This document shows, piece after piece, positions 42,701 to 50,523 of a DNA stretch of 64,000 nt (position 1 is the stretch's first letter; every line of letters begins with the position of its first letter). This DNA comes from Bacteroidaceae bacterium. GTDB taxonomy: Bacteria > Bacteroidota > Bacteroidia > Bacteroidales > Bacteroidaceae. The DNA lies in assembly GCA_017965425.1 (NCBI GenBank), contig JAGCPY010000033.1, positions 1-64,000 on the forward strand, written 5' to 3'. The position numbers were made by a program, and so were the translations under genes. Below the pieces are notes generated by a model. That model made no database searches. It had not been told where the DNA came from and saw nothing but the letters and a program-made list of their open reading frames with translations.

Positions 42701-43004
42701 TGTTGAACTTGAAGTTGTCCAGCTCCGGCGAACCCAAGCGTATTTGGGGACTGAAGGTGCGTTTGTGGTTTTGTTCCGATGCGCCGAGGTAACCGAAGGT
42801 TGCTATGATGCGGGCATCAAAACTCTCTTGCACACGAAAGCTCATGAAGTAAGGTTTCAGTTCCTGCTGCTGTAACTCTTTGAAGTCGGCGGCCAGTTCC
42901 TCGCGGAGGACTCGGAGGAGGGTGTCTGACTCAGCAGTCTGGGCGGCAACGCCTGTGGTCATCAATAACAACAGGCATACAGCGAATAGTTTTTGTAGTT
43001 TCAT
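39723..43004 (-). CDS. Exported TldD/PmbA-like metallopeptidase, duplicated and fused
   Basis: A 1093-residue protein with a signal peptide (MKLQKLFAVCLLLLMTTGVAAQ). Residues 25-580 form a TldD-type peptidase with the zinc motif HEIFGH at 312-317 and GHR following. Residues about 585-1093 repeat the same architecture: LSSELQRSMDSLRIEGQPAP and FLIDYRF parallel LREELAADFKELQQQELKPY and FMSFRV in the first half. At the aligned position the second half has MIYTSANGY instead of FFHEIFGH, so it lacks the zinc site. TldD/E normally act as two proteins, one active and one inactive, so this is a natural fusion of the pair. Substrate unknown. It ends 3 bp before argF'. Confidence 0.88.
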   Translation of the reverse strand: MKLQKLFAVCLLLLMTTGVAAQTAESDTLLRVLREELAADFKELQQQELKPYFMSFRVQESFDARIIATFGYLGASEQNHKRTFSPQIRLGSPELDNFKFNNQSNNGPIPIPLTDASPDALRASIWMMMLDAYDRAANAYRNAQNRLRTQADNEDKAPCFSVLSGSPAETYYEPPLTHPLLTPTEQREWEERLCRISAVFCQWPQLSDAVVNLQMENQRTHLVNTEGTAVVQNRVSYRVFIQAEMKTDDGMELPLTQSYYATTLDSLPDEATMTRDAEDIGRRLIALAQAPVADPFTGPALMSGPASGVFFHEIFGHRLEGHRMKTGGQTFRNMIGERVLPTEFQVYCDPTLTHYGAQPLNGGFRYDDEGTRARRVNNVVDGVLKEFLMSRVPLDSFPQSNGHGRTAEGRDPVSRQSNLVVETRKPYTEAQLRQFLRDEAKRQGKEYGYLFQSVSGGFTQTGEGGSINSFNVTPLEVYRIYVDDRPDELVRGVDLIGTPLSMFSNIAAGGDTPSTFIGVCGAESGWVPVSATSPMIFCSKIETQRRQEKGALMPILNPVSFCAASAETNRDSLVFSALSSELQRSMDSLRIEGQPAPFLIDYRFMRNRNYNMVVRNGVTVRDHVAPWFQRFNAEVLVGDYHRNNSTNSSFSNFTTSIPEALDYNNLRRTAWMVTDRAYKRAIADMEGKTQQRNKVTLPADEAALSDLLAAKPTTFIEHRSPEAEDLHLDELRAYVSRISLIAQEFPELTYSLARVQGFQGDVWRLTSEGVRVAQPVGDNFELFFTFFIYRNAGGGNINSTHSKAYSTTAEMLADSTQFISELRSYIRQRLDLLNRTAEEDYYVGPVLVEGDASKMIYTSANGYISSNGFIATHDPMRSNRTVLSKMNHKIYDDKISIAQDPTLSTWNDKRLIGYYTADANGQAPQAVTLVDKGMFRGQLCGRVPSLCTSRPTGNLRFVNPNVGGGLRLNDIPGVIRVKSSKTMPFKKMLSKLLQAAKHEGYDHAYIFRPMGYYRINIKDGTETLINMNNLHPNSYQLRHITALSSEQEAVTEYVNGTPFSIVGPKAMLLTDCEVPAPTTAQKAKLTLTFPKNR

Positions 43005-43080
43005 GTAATGTGGTTAAGTTTAAACGCTTCTTAATGTTGACTGATGGATAGTGGTGACCCCGCTTTGTAATGAAATCATA

Positions 43081-44316
43081 TCAGGGGCGTGTCTGCCCCT
43101 CTCCTTTGATTAGCCATTTGTAAGTGGTAATTTCTTCGAGTGCCATAGGCCCGCGGGCGTGCAGCTTCTGAGTGGAGATACCGATTTCTGCGCCTAATCC
43201 AAACTGAGCACCGTCTGTGAAGCTGGTGGGGGCATTGTGATATACGCAAGCGGCATCGACTTCGTTGAGGAAGCGGCATGCAGCCTCCTCGTCCTCGGTG
43301 ACGATACTCTCGCTATGACCGGAGCCATAGCGGGCTATATGCTCCAGCGCCTCGTCTAAGGAATTCACCACTTTCACCGCCATGCGCAGGGCGAGGAACT
43401 CTGTGCCAAAGGACTCTCCACCTGCCCTCCCTAATAGGGAGGGAGCAATTCCCTGAATGACCTTGTAGGCATCCTCATCTGCCTCTATAAAAACGTTTTT
43501 ATCAAACAAGGGTTGGCAGATAGCGGGCAGGCCAGCTAGGCGGTCGCGATGGATGATGAGGCAGTCGAGGGCGTTGCAGACGCTGACGCGGCGTGTCTTG
43601 GCGTTCACTACGATGGGGATAGCCTTCTGAAGGTCGGCGGCACGGTCGATGTAGCAATGCACGACACCGGCTCCTGTCTCGATGACCGGCACACGGGCGT
43701 TCTTGCGGACGTAGTTGATGAGGCGGCTGCTGCCTCGCGGAATGATTAGATCCACGAGACCGCGAGCCGAGAGCAGGCGGTCGGTGTCCTCGTGGCTGGT
43801 GAGCAGCAGGGCGCTGTCTGTGGGGAGGCCGTGGAGTTGGAGTACCTTGTGGATGAGGGCAACGATGGCTGTGCAGCTGTCCTTGGCATCGCTGCCGCCT
43901 TTGAGGACGCAGGCACTGCCTGCCTTCAAGCAGAGGGCAAAGCAGTCGAAGCACACGTTGGGACGTGCTTCGAAGATGATGCCGATGACACCGAAGGGAA
44001 CGCTCACGCGGGTCAGTTCCAGACCGTTGGGAAGGATGTTATGCTTCAGCGTACGACCGAGAGGCGAGGGTAGGGAAGCTACCTTCCGGAGGTCTGCGGC
44101 GATGTCTCGGAGTCGCGCCTCGGTCAGCTGCAGGCGGTCGAAGCGGGGGTCTGCCTTGTCCATCCGGGCAAGGTCGAGGGCATTGGCGGCTAATAGCTCG
44201 GATGCCTGGCTCTCGGTCATGTCTGCCAGGTCGAGTAATACGGCGTTGAACTCATCGTCGGAGCAGCAAGCCAGTTTACGGCTGGCTGAGCGTACGGCAC
44301 TGAAATCGTTAATCAT
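43081..44316 (-). CDS. proA: Glutamate-5-semialdehyde dehydrogenase (gamma-glutamyl phosphate reductase)
   Basis: A 411-residue enzyme reducing glutamyl phosphate to the semialdehyde in proline synthesis. Family motifs: [42 protein letters not shown], the catalytic cysteine region [11 protein letters not shown] (about 250), and [32 protein letters not shown]. Near residue 290 the peptide [12 protein letters not shown] coincides with a GC-rich palindrome. The stop of proB overlaps its start by four bases (ATGA). Confidence 0.95.
   Translation of the reverse strand: MINDFSAVRSASRKLACCSDDEFNAVLLDLADMTESQASELLAANALDLARMDKADPRFDRLQLTEARLRDIAADLRKVASLPSPLGRTLKHNILPNGLELTRVSVPFGVIGIIFEARPNVCFDCFALCLKAGSACVLKGGSDAKDSCTAIVALIHKVLQLHGLPTDSALLLTSHEDTDRLLSARGLVDLIIPRGSSRLINYVRKNARVPVIETGAGVVHCYIDRAADLQKAIPIVVNAKTRRVSVCNALDCLIIHRDRLAGLPAICQPLFDKNVFIEADEDAYKVIQGIAPSLLGRAGGESFGTEFLALRMAVKVVNSLDEALEHIARYGSGHSESIVTEDEEAACRFLNEVDAACVYHNAPTSFTDGAQFGLGAEIGISTQKLHARGPMALEEITTYKWLIKGEGQTRP
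43411..43446 (-). repeat. GC-rich palindromic repeat inside proA
   Basis: CCCTCCCTAATAGGGAGGG (43425-43443) is a palindrome read in frame as part of [12 protein letters not shown], the same frame and near the same peptide as the copy in the sufT-like gene. A native segment of similar length exists in other ProA proteins, so an insertion is probable but not certain. Confidence 0.45.
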
Positions 44317-45077
44317 TGCGGCTGGAAATTAGTGAAGGGAACCTTTTCGGGATTCTGCATCAGGTCGATGAGGATGTTCTCGCGTTCGCCATTGGCGATG
44401 ATGACGCGGATACCTGCTGCTTGCACACGGCTCGCCGTGGTGTACTTGGAGTGCATTCCGCCTCGTCCGAAGGCACTCTTTTCCGTACGGATATAGGTCG
44501 AGAGGTCTGTACCTGGAGCCACGTTGCGAATCAGCTGCGATTGCGGATCGTCGGGGTGACCGGTGTAGATTCCGTCGATGTTGGAAAGGAGGATGAGCGT
44601 GTCGGCTTCCATCATCTGTGCGATGAGGCCGCTGAGTTCATCGTTGTCGGTGAACATCAGCTCGGTGACGCAGACGGTGTCGTTCTCGTTGACGATGGGC
44701 AGCACACCATTCTCCAACATTACCCTCATGCAGGCTCGTTGGTTCTCGAACTGTTCGCCGGGCTGGAAGTTCTCCTTCATGGTCAGCACCTGTCCCACGT
44801 GGATATGGAACTCGCGGAAGAGGTCGTAGTAGAGCCCCACCAGCTTCACCTGTCCGAGGGCAGAGAACAACTGGCGCTGTTCCACGGTATCAAGTGCATG
44901 ATCCACCTTTAACTCGCGGCGGCCACAAGCCACAGCACCACTGGACACGAGAATGACCTCATGACCCTGCTGCCGCAGCCACGCCAGCTGATCCACGAGG
45001 GCAGAGACGCGTGTTACATCCAGCTTACCGTCCTTGCGGGTGAGGACGTTGGAGCCGATTTTGATGACGAGTCTCAT
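44313..45077 (-). CDS. proB: Glutamate 5-kinase (short form without PUA domain)
   Basis: A 254-residue amino acid kinase phosphorylating glutamate for proline synthesis. [67 protein letters not shown] and [16 protein letters not shown] are diagnostic. E. coli ProB has a C-terminal PUA domain (about 367 residues); it is absent here. It overlaps proC upstream and proA downstream by four bases each, forming a tightly coupled proC-proB-proA unit. Confidence 0.95.
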   Translation of the reverse strand: MRLVIKIGSNVLTRKDGKLDVTRVSALVDQLAWLRQQGHEVILVSSGAVACGRRELKVDHALDTVEQRQLFSALGQVKLVGLYYDLFREFHIHVGQVLTMKENFQPGEQFENQRACMRVMLENGVLPIVNENDTVCVTELMFTDNDELSGLIAQMMEADTLILLSNIDGIYTGHPDDPQSQLIRNVAPGTDLSTYIRTEKSAFGRGGMHSKYTTASRVQAAGIRVIIANGERENILIDLMQNPEKVPFTNFQPQ

Positions 45078-45871
45078 TTTTGAGGAATGGAAGCCATCAG
45101 GCCTTCAATAATACTGGTGGTGAAGCCGTTGCGCTCCATGGCGTTGAGACCACGGATGGTCAGACCCGCAGGAGTGGTTACCTTATCGATTTCAGCTTCC
45201 GGATGCGAATGATCAGTGCTCAACAGGCTGGCAGCACCTTTCATGGTCTGAGCCACAATGCGCTGTGCATCGGCAGGGGTGAAGCCAAGGAGCACGCCGC
45301 CCTGGGTGTTGGCACGGATGTAGCGCAGGGCGTAGGCGATACCGCAGGATGCCAGCACGAGTCCTGCATTCATCAGGCGCTCTTCCACCAGCATGGCGTC
45401 GCCCAACTCCTTGAACACAGCCAGTAGTGCCTCGTCCTGTTCCTTTGTGGCTCCTGCCGAGCTGAGGAAGGTCATGCTTTGGCGGGCAGCGATGGCGGTG
45501 TTGGGGATGAGGTAGTAGAGGGCTGGCACCTTGCCGTCCTTAGCGAAGATCTCCTGCAGGTCGCTGAGCCCTACGCCTCCGACCATGGATGCCACGATCT
45601 GGTGGTCGTAGTCCAGCCAGGGCTTCAGCTGCTCAGCGGCTTCCTTCAACTTCCAGGGTTTCATGGCCAGTACCACCACGTCAGCTCCTTCGATACAGGT
45701 GTGGTTGTCGGTGGTGGTGCGGATAGCAGGATCGAACGCCTTGATGCGCTCCAACTTCTCGGGGTGAGTATTGCTGATGCAGATGTCCTCTGTGCGGACA
45801 AGTTTGCTTTGTGCGAGGCCAAAGGCCAGTGCACTGCCGATGTTTCCGGCTCCAATGATGGCAAATTTCAT
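45074..45871 (-). CDS. proC: Pyrroline-5-carboxylate reductase
   Basis: A 265-residue NAD(P)H-dependent enzyme for the last step of proline synthesis. N-terminal Rossmann motif FAIIGAGNIGSALAFGL, and C-terminal signature PAGLTIRGLNAMERNGF. SVMVGGVGLSDL and NTAIAARQSMTFL are typical. It overlaps the acyl-CoA ligase stop by four bases and proB by four bases. Confidence 0.95.
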   Translation of the reverse strand: MKFAIIGAGNIGSALAFGLAQSKLVRTEDICISNTHPEKLERIKAFDPAIRTTTDNHTCIEGADVVVLAMKPWKLKEAAEQLKPWLDYDHQIVASMVGGVGLSDLQEIFAKDGKVPALYYLIPNTAIAARQSMTFLSSAGATKEQDEALLAVFKELGDAMLVEERLMNAGLVLASCGIAYALRYIRANTQGGVLLGFTPADAQRIVAQTMKGAASLLSTDHSHPEAEIDKVTTPAGLTIRGLNAMERNGFTTSIIEGLMASIPQK

Positions 45872-47502
45872 TTCTTATTATCTTTATTGCGGATTTCCAC
45901 CCTGCGGATTTTTCCGCTAATGGTCTTGGGCAGTTCGTCCACGAATTCGATGATGCGGGGGTATTTGTAGGGGGCAGTGACGCGCTTTACGTGCTGTTGC
46001 AGTTCCTTGATGAGGTCGTCGCCAGCGCGCTCTTTCCATTCTTTGCCGAGTACGATGGTGGCTTTGACGACCATGCCACGGATGTCATCGGGCACTCCTG
46101 TGATGGCGCATTCCACCACGGCGGGGTGGGTCATCAGAGCACTCTCCACCTCGAAGGGACCGATGCGGTAGCCGCTGGACTTGATGACGTCGTCTATGCG
46201 TCCTTCGAACCAGTAGTAGCCGTCCTCGTCGCGCCATGCCATGTCGCCGGTGTGGTAGAGTCCGTCGTGCCATGCCTCGTGCGTCAGTTCCGGGTCGCGG
46301 TAGTATTCCTTGAAGAGTCCTACGGGTTTCTGTTCGCCCACCCGGACGACGATTTCTCCCTTCTCACCATCCTCGCACGGAGTGCCGTCGGGTTTCAAGA
46401 GGTCTATCTCGTATTGTCCGTTGGGTTTTCCCATGCTGCCTGGTTTGGGCTCCATCCAGGGCATGGTGCCAAGGGTCATTGTTGTCTCGGTCTGTCCGAA
46501 ACCTTCCATGAGGCGGATGCCTGTCTGCTCCAGGAACTTATCGTAAACGGCGGGGTTCAGTGCTTCGCCTGCCGTGCAACAGTAGCGCAGGGCGCTGAGG
46601 TCGTACTTCGAGAGGTCTTCGCGGATCATGAAGCGGTAGATGGTGGGCGGCGCGCAGAAACTGGTGACGCGGTACTTCTCCATCTGGCGCAGCAGGCGGT
46701 CGGCATCGAACTTCTCGTGGTCGAAGACGAAGACGGTGGCTCCGGCGAACCACTGACCGTAGAATTTACCCCAGACGGCCTTGCCCCATCCCGTGTCTGC
46801 CACGGTCAGGTGGAGGCTGTCTTCCGAGAGGTTGTGCCAGAAGACGCCCGTGGTCAGGTGACCCATTGCGTAGAGGAAGTCGTGGGCTACCATCTTCGGC
46901 TCGCCTGATGTGCCGCTGGTGAAGTACATGATCATCGTGTCTTCGTTGTCGTTCTTCTCTGCAGGACGTTGGAAGGTGGAGAAGGCAGTGATTTCGGAGT
47001 GCCAGCGTTCCATGGTGATGACCTGCTCCACGGTGGGACTCTCGGGCAGTGCCTCGTGAATCTGTCCGACCACATACGGGTCGTCCACGCAGATGATTGC
47101 CTTCACGCTCGCGCGCGTGTTCCGATAGACTATGTCGTGTTTGGTGAGCATGTGGGTGGCGGGGATGACCACAGCGGCCAGCTTGTGCAGGGCCAGCATG
47201 GCAATCCACCACTCGTAACGGCGCTTCAGGATGAGCATCACAGGGTCTCCCTTTCCGATGCCAAGGGATTGGAGGTAAGCAGCGGCCTGGTCACTCTCAG
47301 CTTTGAGCTGACCGAAGGTGGTGCGGCGCTCCACTCCTTCGTCGTTAGTCCAGAGCAGCGCCAGCTTCTCCGGTGCCTCCTCTGCCCAAGCGTCCATGAC
47401 GTCGTAGGCGAAGTTGAAGTGCTCAGGGATGATGAACTCCAGGTGCTCGTTGTAGTCCTCGTAGGACGTGAATTGTGTTTGTTTGAGGAATCGTTCTACC
47501 AT
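45868..47502 (-). CDS. AMP-forming acyl-CoA synthetase (acetate/medium-chain type)
   Basis: A 544-residue adenylating enzyme. The ATP motif YFTSGTSGEPKMVAHDF, the A5 motif LMEGFGQTETTMTLG, YHTGDMAWRDEDGYYWFEGRIDDVIKSSGYRIGP and the catalytic lysine region PKTISGKIRRVEIR are all present. The closest known group activates acetate, propionate or medium-chain acids. It follows an XRE-cupin regulator by 29 bp, a partnership conserved in Bacteroidales, and couples to proC. Confidence 0.9.
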   Translation of the reverse strand: MVERFLKQTQFTSYEDYNEHLEFIIPEHFNFAYDVMDAWAEEAPEKLALLWTNDEGVERRTTFGQLKAESDQAAAYLQSLGIGKGDPVMLILKRRYEWWIAMLALHKLAAVVIPATHMLTKHDIVYRNTRASVKAIICVDDPYVVGQIHEALPESPTVEQVITMERWHSEITAFSTFQRPAEKNDNEDTMIMYFTSGTSGEPKMVAHDFLYAMGHLTTGVFWHNLSEDSLHLTVADTGWGKAVWGKFYGQWFAGATVFVFDHEKFDADRLLRQMEKYRVTSFCAPPTIYRFMIREDLSKYDLSALRYCCTAGEALNPAVYDKFLEQTGIRLMEGFGQTETTMTLGTMPWMEPKPGSMGKPNGQYEIDLLKPDGTPCEDGEKGEIVVRVGEQKPVGLFKEYYRDPELTHEAWHDGLYHTGDMAWRDEDGYYWFEGRIDDVIKSSGYRIGPFEVESALMTHPAVVECAITGVPDDIRGMVVKATIVLGKEWKERAGDDLIKELQQHVKRVTAPYKYPRIIEFVDELPKTISGKIRRVEIRNKDNKK

Positions 47503-47531
47503 AACGGTATTTTATGATTTGAGTCATTAAA

Positions 47532-48086
47532 TCAGAAGATGATGGCGAAGAAGCGCACTTCCTTGTTTCCGAGGGCTCTCATGCCGTGGGGCTGGGTGGC
47601 GTCGAAGTAGATGCTGTCGCCTTCCTCGAGCACGAGCGTCTTCTGGCCGATGGTGAGCTCCATGGAGCCTTCCAGCACCATGTTGAACTCCTGGCCGGGG
47701 TGGGAATTGCTCTCGCGCGGAGCGTCCTCGGGCTTGGGCTCCACGGTGACGATGAAGGGGTCTGCCTTGCGACCGCGGAAGCCGCTGGCCAAGCTCTCGT
47801 AGTTGTAGGCCTTGCGGCGTTCTACGTGCAAGCCCTGTCCCTTGCGGGTGAGGAAATATGTGCTCATGTGAGGCTCTTCGCCGAAGAGCAGCACGTTCAG
47901 CTCCACGCCATATTCCTTGGCGATTTTCTGGAGGTTGGCCACAGAGAGTTCGCCCTCGCCGCTTTCCATCTTCAGATAGTGTTCCAGCGAGATGCCGCAG
48001 AGGTCGGCCATCTCTTGTGCTTCGATGTCCAGCACGTCGCGCAGACCGCGCAGGCGCTCGCCGATTTGTTTCAGTTGTTCGTCCAT
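47532..48086 (-). CDS. XRE-family regulator with cupin domain
   Basis: A 184-residue protein: an N-terminal helix-turn-helix (about residues 5-62, MADLCGISLEHYLKMESGEG), and a C-terminal cupin (about 105-182, HPGQEFNMVLEGSMELTIG, EGDSIYFDATQPHGMRAL). Such proteins bind a small ligand in the cupin and control adjacent genes; the acyl-CoA ligase downstream is the likely target. It begins two bases after the argD stop. Confidence 0.88.
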   Translation of the reverse strand: MDEQLKQIGERLRGLRDVLDIEAQEMADLCGISLEHYLKMESGEGELSVANLQKIAKEYGVELNVLLFGEEPHMSTYFLTRKGQGLHVERRKAYNYESLASGFRGRKADPFIVTVEPKPEDAPRESNSHPGQEFNMVLEGSMELTIGQKTLVLEEGDSIYFDATQPHGMRALGNKEVRFFAIIF

Positions 48087-48088
48087 AG

Positions 48089-49216
48089 TTATAGTGTTTT
48101 TTGAAGTTTCTCCAGGAATTCATCCGCCTCGTCCATACTTAGGCAGAGTGGCGGCAGCAGGCGCAGCACATTCGTCCCGGCACATCCCGTGAAGATGTGC
48201 TCGTCCATGAGCAGGCGCTGGCGGATTTCCTTATAGGGGACATCCAGCTCGATGCCAATCATCAGGCCGCGACCGCGCACTTCTTTAATTCTCTCATTCT
48301 TTAAATTCTTAATTTCCGAAAGCAGGTGCTCGCCCACCTTTCGCGCATTCTCGACGAGTCCTTCGCCCTCGATGACATCCAGCACCGCCAGCGCTGCCGC
48401 ACAAGCCAGATGGTTGCCTCCGAAGGTGGTGCCGAGCTGACCATAGACTGCCTCGAATTTGGGCGAAATCAGCACGGCACCCATTGGGAAGCCGTTGGCG
48501 ATGCCCTTGGCCACTGTGATGATATCCGGGCGGACGTCCAGCCATTGGTGGGCAAAGAACTTACCGCTACGTCCGTAGCCGCACTGGATCTCGTCGCAGA
48601 TGAGTACGGTGCCCGTCTCGTCGCATGCCTGGCGCAGGCCTTGCATGAACTCCACCGTGGCCAGCTGGATGCCACCCACGCCCTGGATGCACTCCACGAT
48701 GCAGGCTGCCACGTCGCCCTTCTGCAGTTCTGCCTTCCAAGCCTCCACGTCGTTCAGCGGCAGGAACGTAGTGTGTCCGTTAGCGTTGATGGGAGCGATG
48801 ATTTTCGGGTTGTTCGTTACCTCTACAGCCAGCGAGGTGCGTCCGTGGAACGCCTTCTGTGCGGAGAGCACCCTTGTGCGTCCCGTGTGGAACGAAGCCA
48901 GCTTCAGCGCGTTCTCGTTGGCCTCGGCGCCGCTGTTGATGAGGAAGAGGCTATAGTCCTCGTAGCCGCAGGCCTTTCCCAACCGCTCAGCCAGCTGGCG
49001 CTGGAGCGTGTTCACTACGGAGTTGGAGTAGAAACCCAGCTGCGCCACCTGACGACTCACAGCCTCCACATAATGCGGATGGGCGTGACCGATGGAGATG
49101 ACGGCGTGGCCACCATAGAGGTCCAGGTATTCTGTGCCCTGATCGTCCCACACGCGGCATCCCTGGCCGCGCACGATGTTGATGGGGAAGAGGGGATAAA
49201 CATCGAAGAGTGTCAT
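48089..49216 (-). CDS. argD: Acetylornithine (or succinylornithine) aminotransferase
   Basis: A 375-residue PLP class-III aminotransferase of arginine synthesis. DLYGGHAVISIGHAHP, FLINSGAEANENALKLA, ICDEIQCGYGRSGKFF, and the PLP-lysine region IITVAKGIANGFPMGA are visible. Length is usual for Bacteroidota ArgD. It starts its own transcription unit with a -7 box 33 bp upstream. In related genomes I recall argD next to argC; here four unrelated genes lie between them. Confidence 0.93.
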   Translation of the reverse strand: MTLFDVYPLFPINIVRGQGCRVWDDQGTEYLDLYGGHAVISIGHAHPHYVEAVSRQVAQLGFYSNSVVNTLQRQLAERLGKACGYEDYSLFLINSGAEANENALKLASFHTGRTRVLSAQKAFHGRTSLAVEVTNNPKIIAPINANGHTTFLPLNDVEAWKAELQKGDVAACIVECIQGVGGIQLATVEFMQGLRQACDETGTVLICDEIQCGYGRSGKFFAHQWLDVRPDIITVAKGIANGFPMGAVLISPKFEAVYGQLGTTFGGNHLACAAALAVLDVIEGEGLVENARKVGEHLLSEIKNLKNERIKEVRGRGLMIGIELDVPYKEIRQRLLMDEHIFTGCAGTNVLRLLPPLCLSMDEADEFLEKLQKTL

Positions 49217-49248
49217 AATCTATACGAATGATTAGTTATAAATCGCTG

Positions 49249-49256
49249 CAAAGATA
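49249..49256 (-). promoter_or_regulatory. -7 promoter box of the argD operon
   Basis: CAAAGATA on the plus strand is TATCTTTG on the minus strand, 33 bp before the argD start. The -33 box is weak. The rest of the 49217-49668 gap holds element C and no gene. Confidence 0.55.
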
Positions 49257-49454
49257 CATAAAATAACTGACGAATCGTTATTATCTGTGAGAGAATCCAT
49301 CAATTTAGTAGGTTTTTGCTTCACTTCTCCCTTTTAGGGATAGGAATAGGACAAAATATCATCAGTTATTCGTGATTCGGCTGTTCGGGTATGGGTCAAG
49401 TACGCTCCGATTCTTTCTTGAACACTCCCGACCTGAGTTGCTGAAAGCGTGAAG

Positions 49455-49506
49455 GCGTACACGGTTTGCCTGGAAGGTGTGTACCTTCTTCGAGTAAGGT
49501 GTACAC
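49455..49506. repeat. 22-bp array with GTGTACAC cores (element C)
   Basis: Units start at 49455 (GCGTACAC), 49477 (GTGTGTAC) and 49499 (GTGTACAC), each 22 bp apart, with GGAAGG and CCTTC flanks as in element B and D units. Confidence 0.85.
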
Positions 49507-49572
49507 CTTCCAAAGACTTTGTCCAAACATGCGTTCCTGACTCCTCCTTACAGATGGCTTTTTGGTAAAAAA

Positions 49573-49641
49573 TCCCTCATTCCCTCACCTTTTTCGTCAT
49601 GTGCTTGCTATTCAATGGTTTATGGGTGAGGGATTGAGGGA
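49573..49641. repeat. Composite element C: single CCCTCACC-N35-GGTGAGGG module
   Basis: 17-bp arms (49573-49589 and 49625-49641, one mismatch) enclose exactly 35 nt (49590-49624). Only one module is present, without a facing partner or the longer GGTGAGGG array, so this is a half element. It lies 66 bp from the 22-bp array. Confidence 0.85.
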
Positions 49642-49668
49642 TTATGAATGAAAAAACAATGGGGTGAG

Positions 49669-50475
49669 TTATTTCTTGATTCCTATACCATCTTTCTCTA
49701 TGATTCTCAAAAGGTTGTTGGCCCATATCTCAGCCAAGCGTTGTGCGCCAAGAACATTGGGATGGAGGAAGAAATCGCCAGAGTGGCCGGTCTCCTTGGT
49801 GAACAATATGTTGTTGTTCTCGAAGAAGTCCCAAACATCTCGGTTGCCGGCATGGACCTGGGCATATTCCTTTGCGATGGCGTCGATGATGGGGTAGTAG
49901 CTGTGAAGCCGTTCGAGGCCCTCTTGCAAGTACATGGCGCTGTTGTGTGTGTTGGGACTATACCAGATGGGATAGTTGAGGAGGATCCTGCAATCCGGCA
50001 CACCAGCGATGAGTGAGTCTATGATGGCCTTGATGTTCTTGCGATAGGTGTCAGTGGAGACGGGTGCTCCTTCCGTTGTGGTACAGGCGCTGTCATTGGT
50101 GCCAAGCATGATGGAGAAGTAGATGAGCCCACCATTGTCGTTCTTGTATGCCTTGGCAGCTGCCAGTACACGTGTAAAGTCTTTGCGGCCAGGCAGAAAA
50201 CCCAGCGTGGTGATGCCCGAATGGCCACCATTATAGACATTGGTCGTCACACCCGTTGCTTCCTCAATCAGTTTGCCGCAGACGATGGGCGGGGCCTGTG
50301 TGGAAGGACTGCTGAGTGTGGCTCCGGCTGTGATGCTGTTGCCGATGAACAACAGGTTGATATGGGTCTTTGCCGACCTGGCTCTGTCTGTCGTTCCAAC
50401 CTTAGCCTGTTTTTGAGCTTGCATCGAAGTACAAAGCAAAGTAAGGAAGGCACAAAAAATGAAGAGTCGTTTCAT
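49669..50475 (-). CDS. Secreted SGNH/GDSL hydrolase
   Basis: A 268-residue exported esterase-like protein with signal peptide MKRLFIFCAFLTLLCTSMQAQ. Block I is LLFIGNSITAGATL with the catalytic serine, block III GTNDSAC, and the C-terminal DFFLHPN supplies the Asp-His pair. Likely removes acyl groups from glycans, judging by its GH20 neighbour 48 bp upstream. It is the last of four secreted-hydrolase genes. Confidence 0.85.
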   Translation of the reverse strand: MKRLFIFCAFLTLLCTSMQAQKQAKVGTTDRARSAKTHINLLFIGNSITAGATLSSPSTQAPPIVCGKLIEEATGVTTNVYNGGHSGITTLGFLPGRKDFTRVLAAAKAYKNDNGGLIYFSIMLGTNDSACTTTEGAPVSTDTYRKNIKAIIDSLIAGVPDCRILLNYPIWYSPNTHNSAMYLQEGLERLHSYYPIIDAIAKEYAQVHAGNRDVWDFFENNNILFTKETGHSGDFFLHPNVLGAQRLAEIWANNLLRIIEKDGIGIKK

Positions 50476-50523
50476 AGCAAGGAGTCTAAAGAAGGTTTGA
50501 AAATCAAGGAATAAAGTGCGTCT

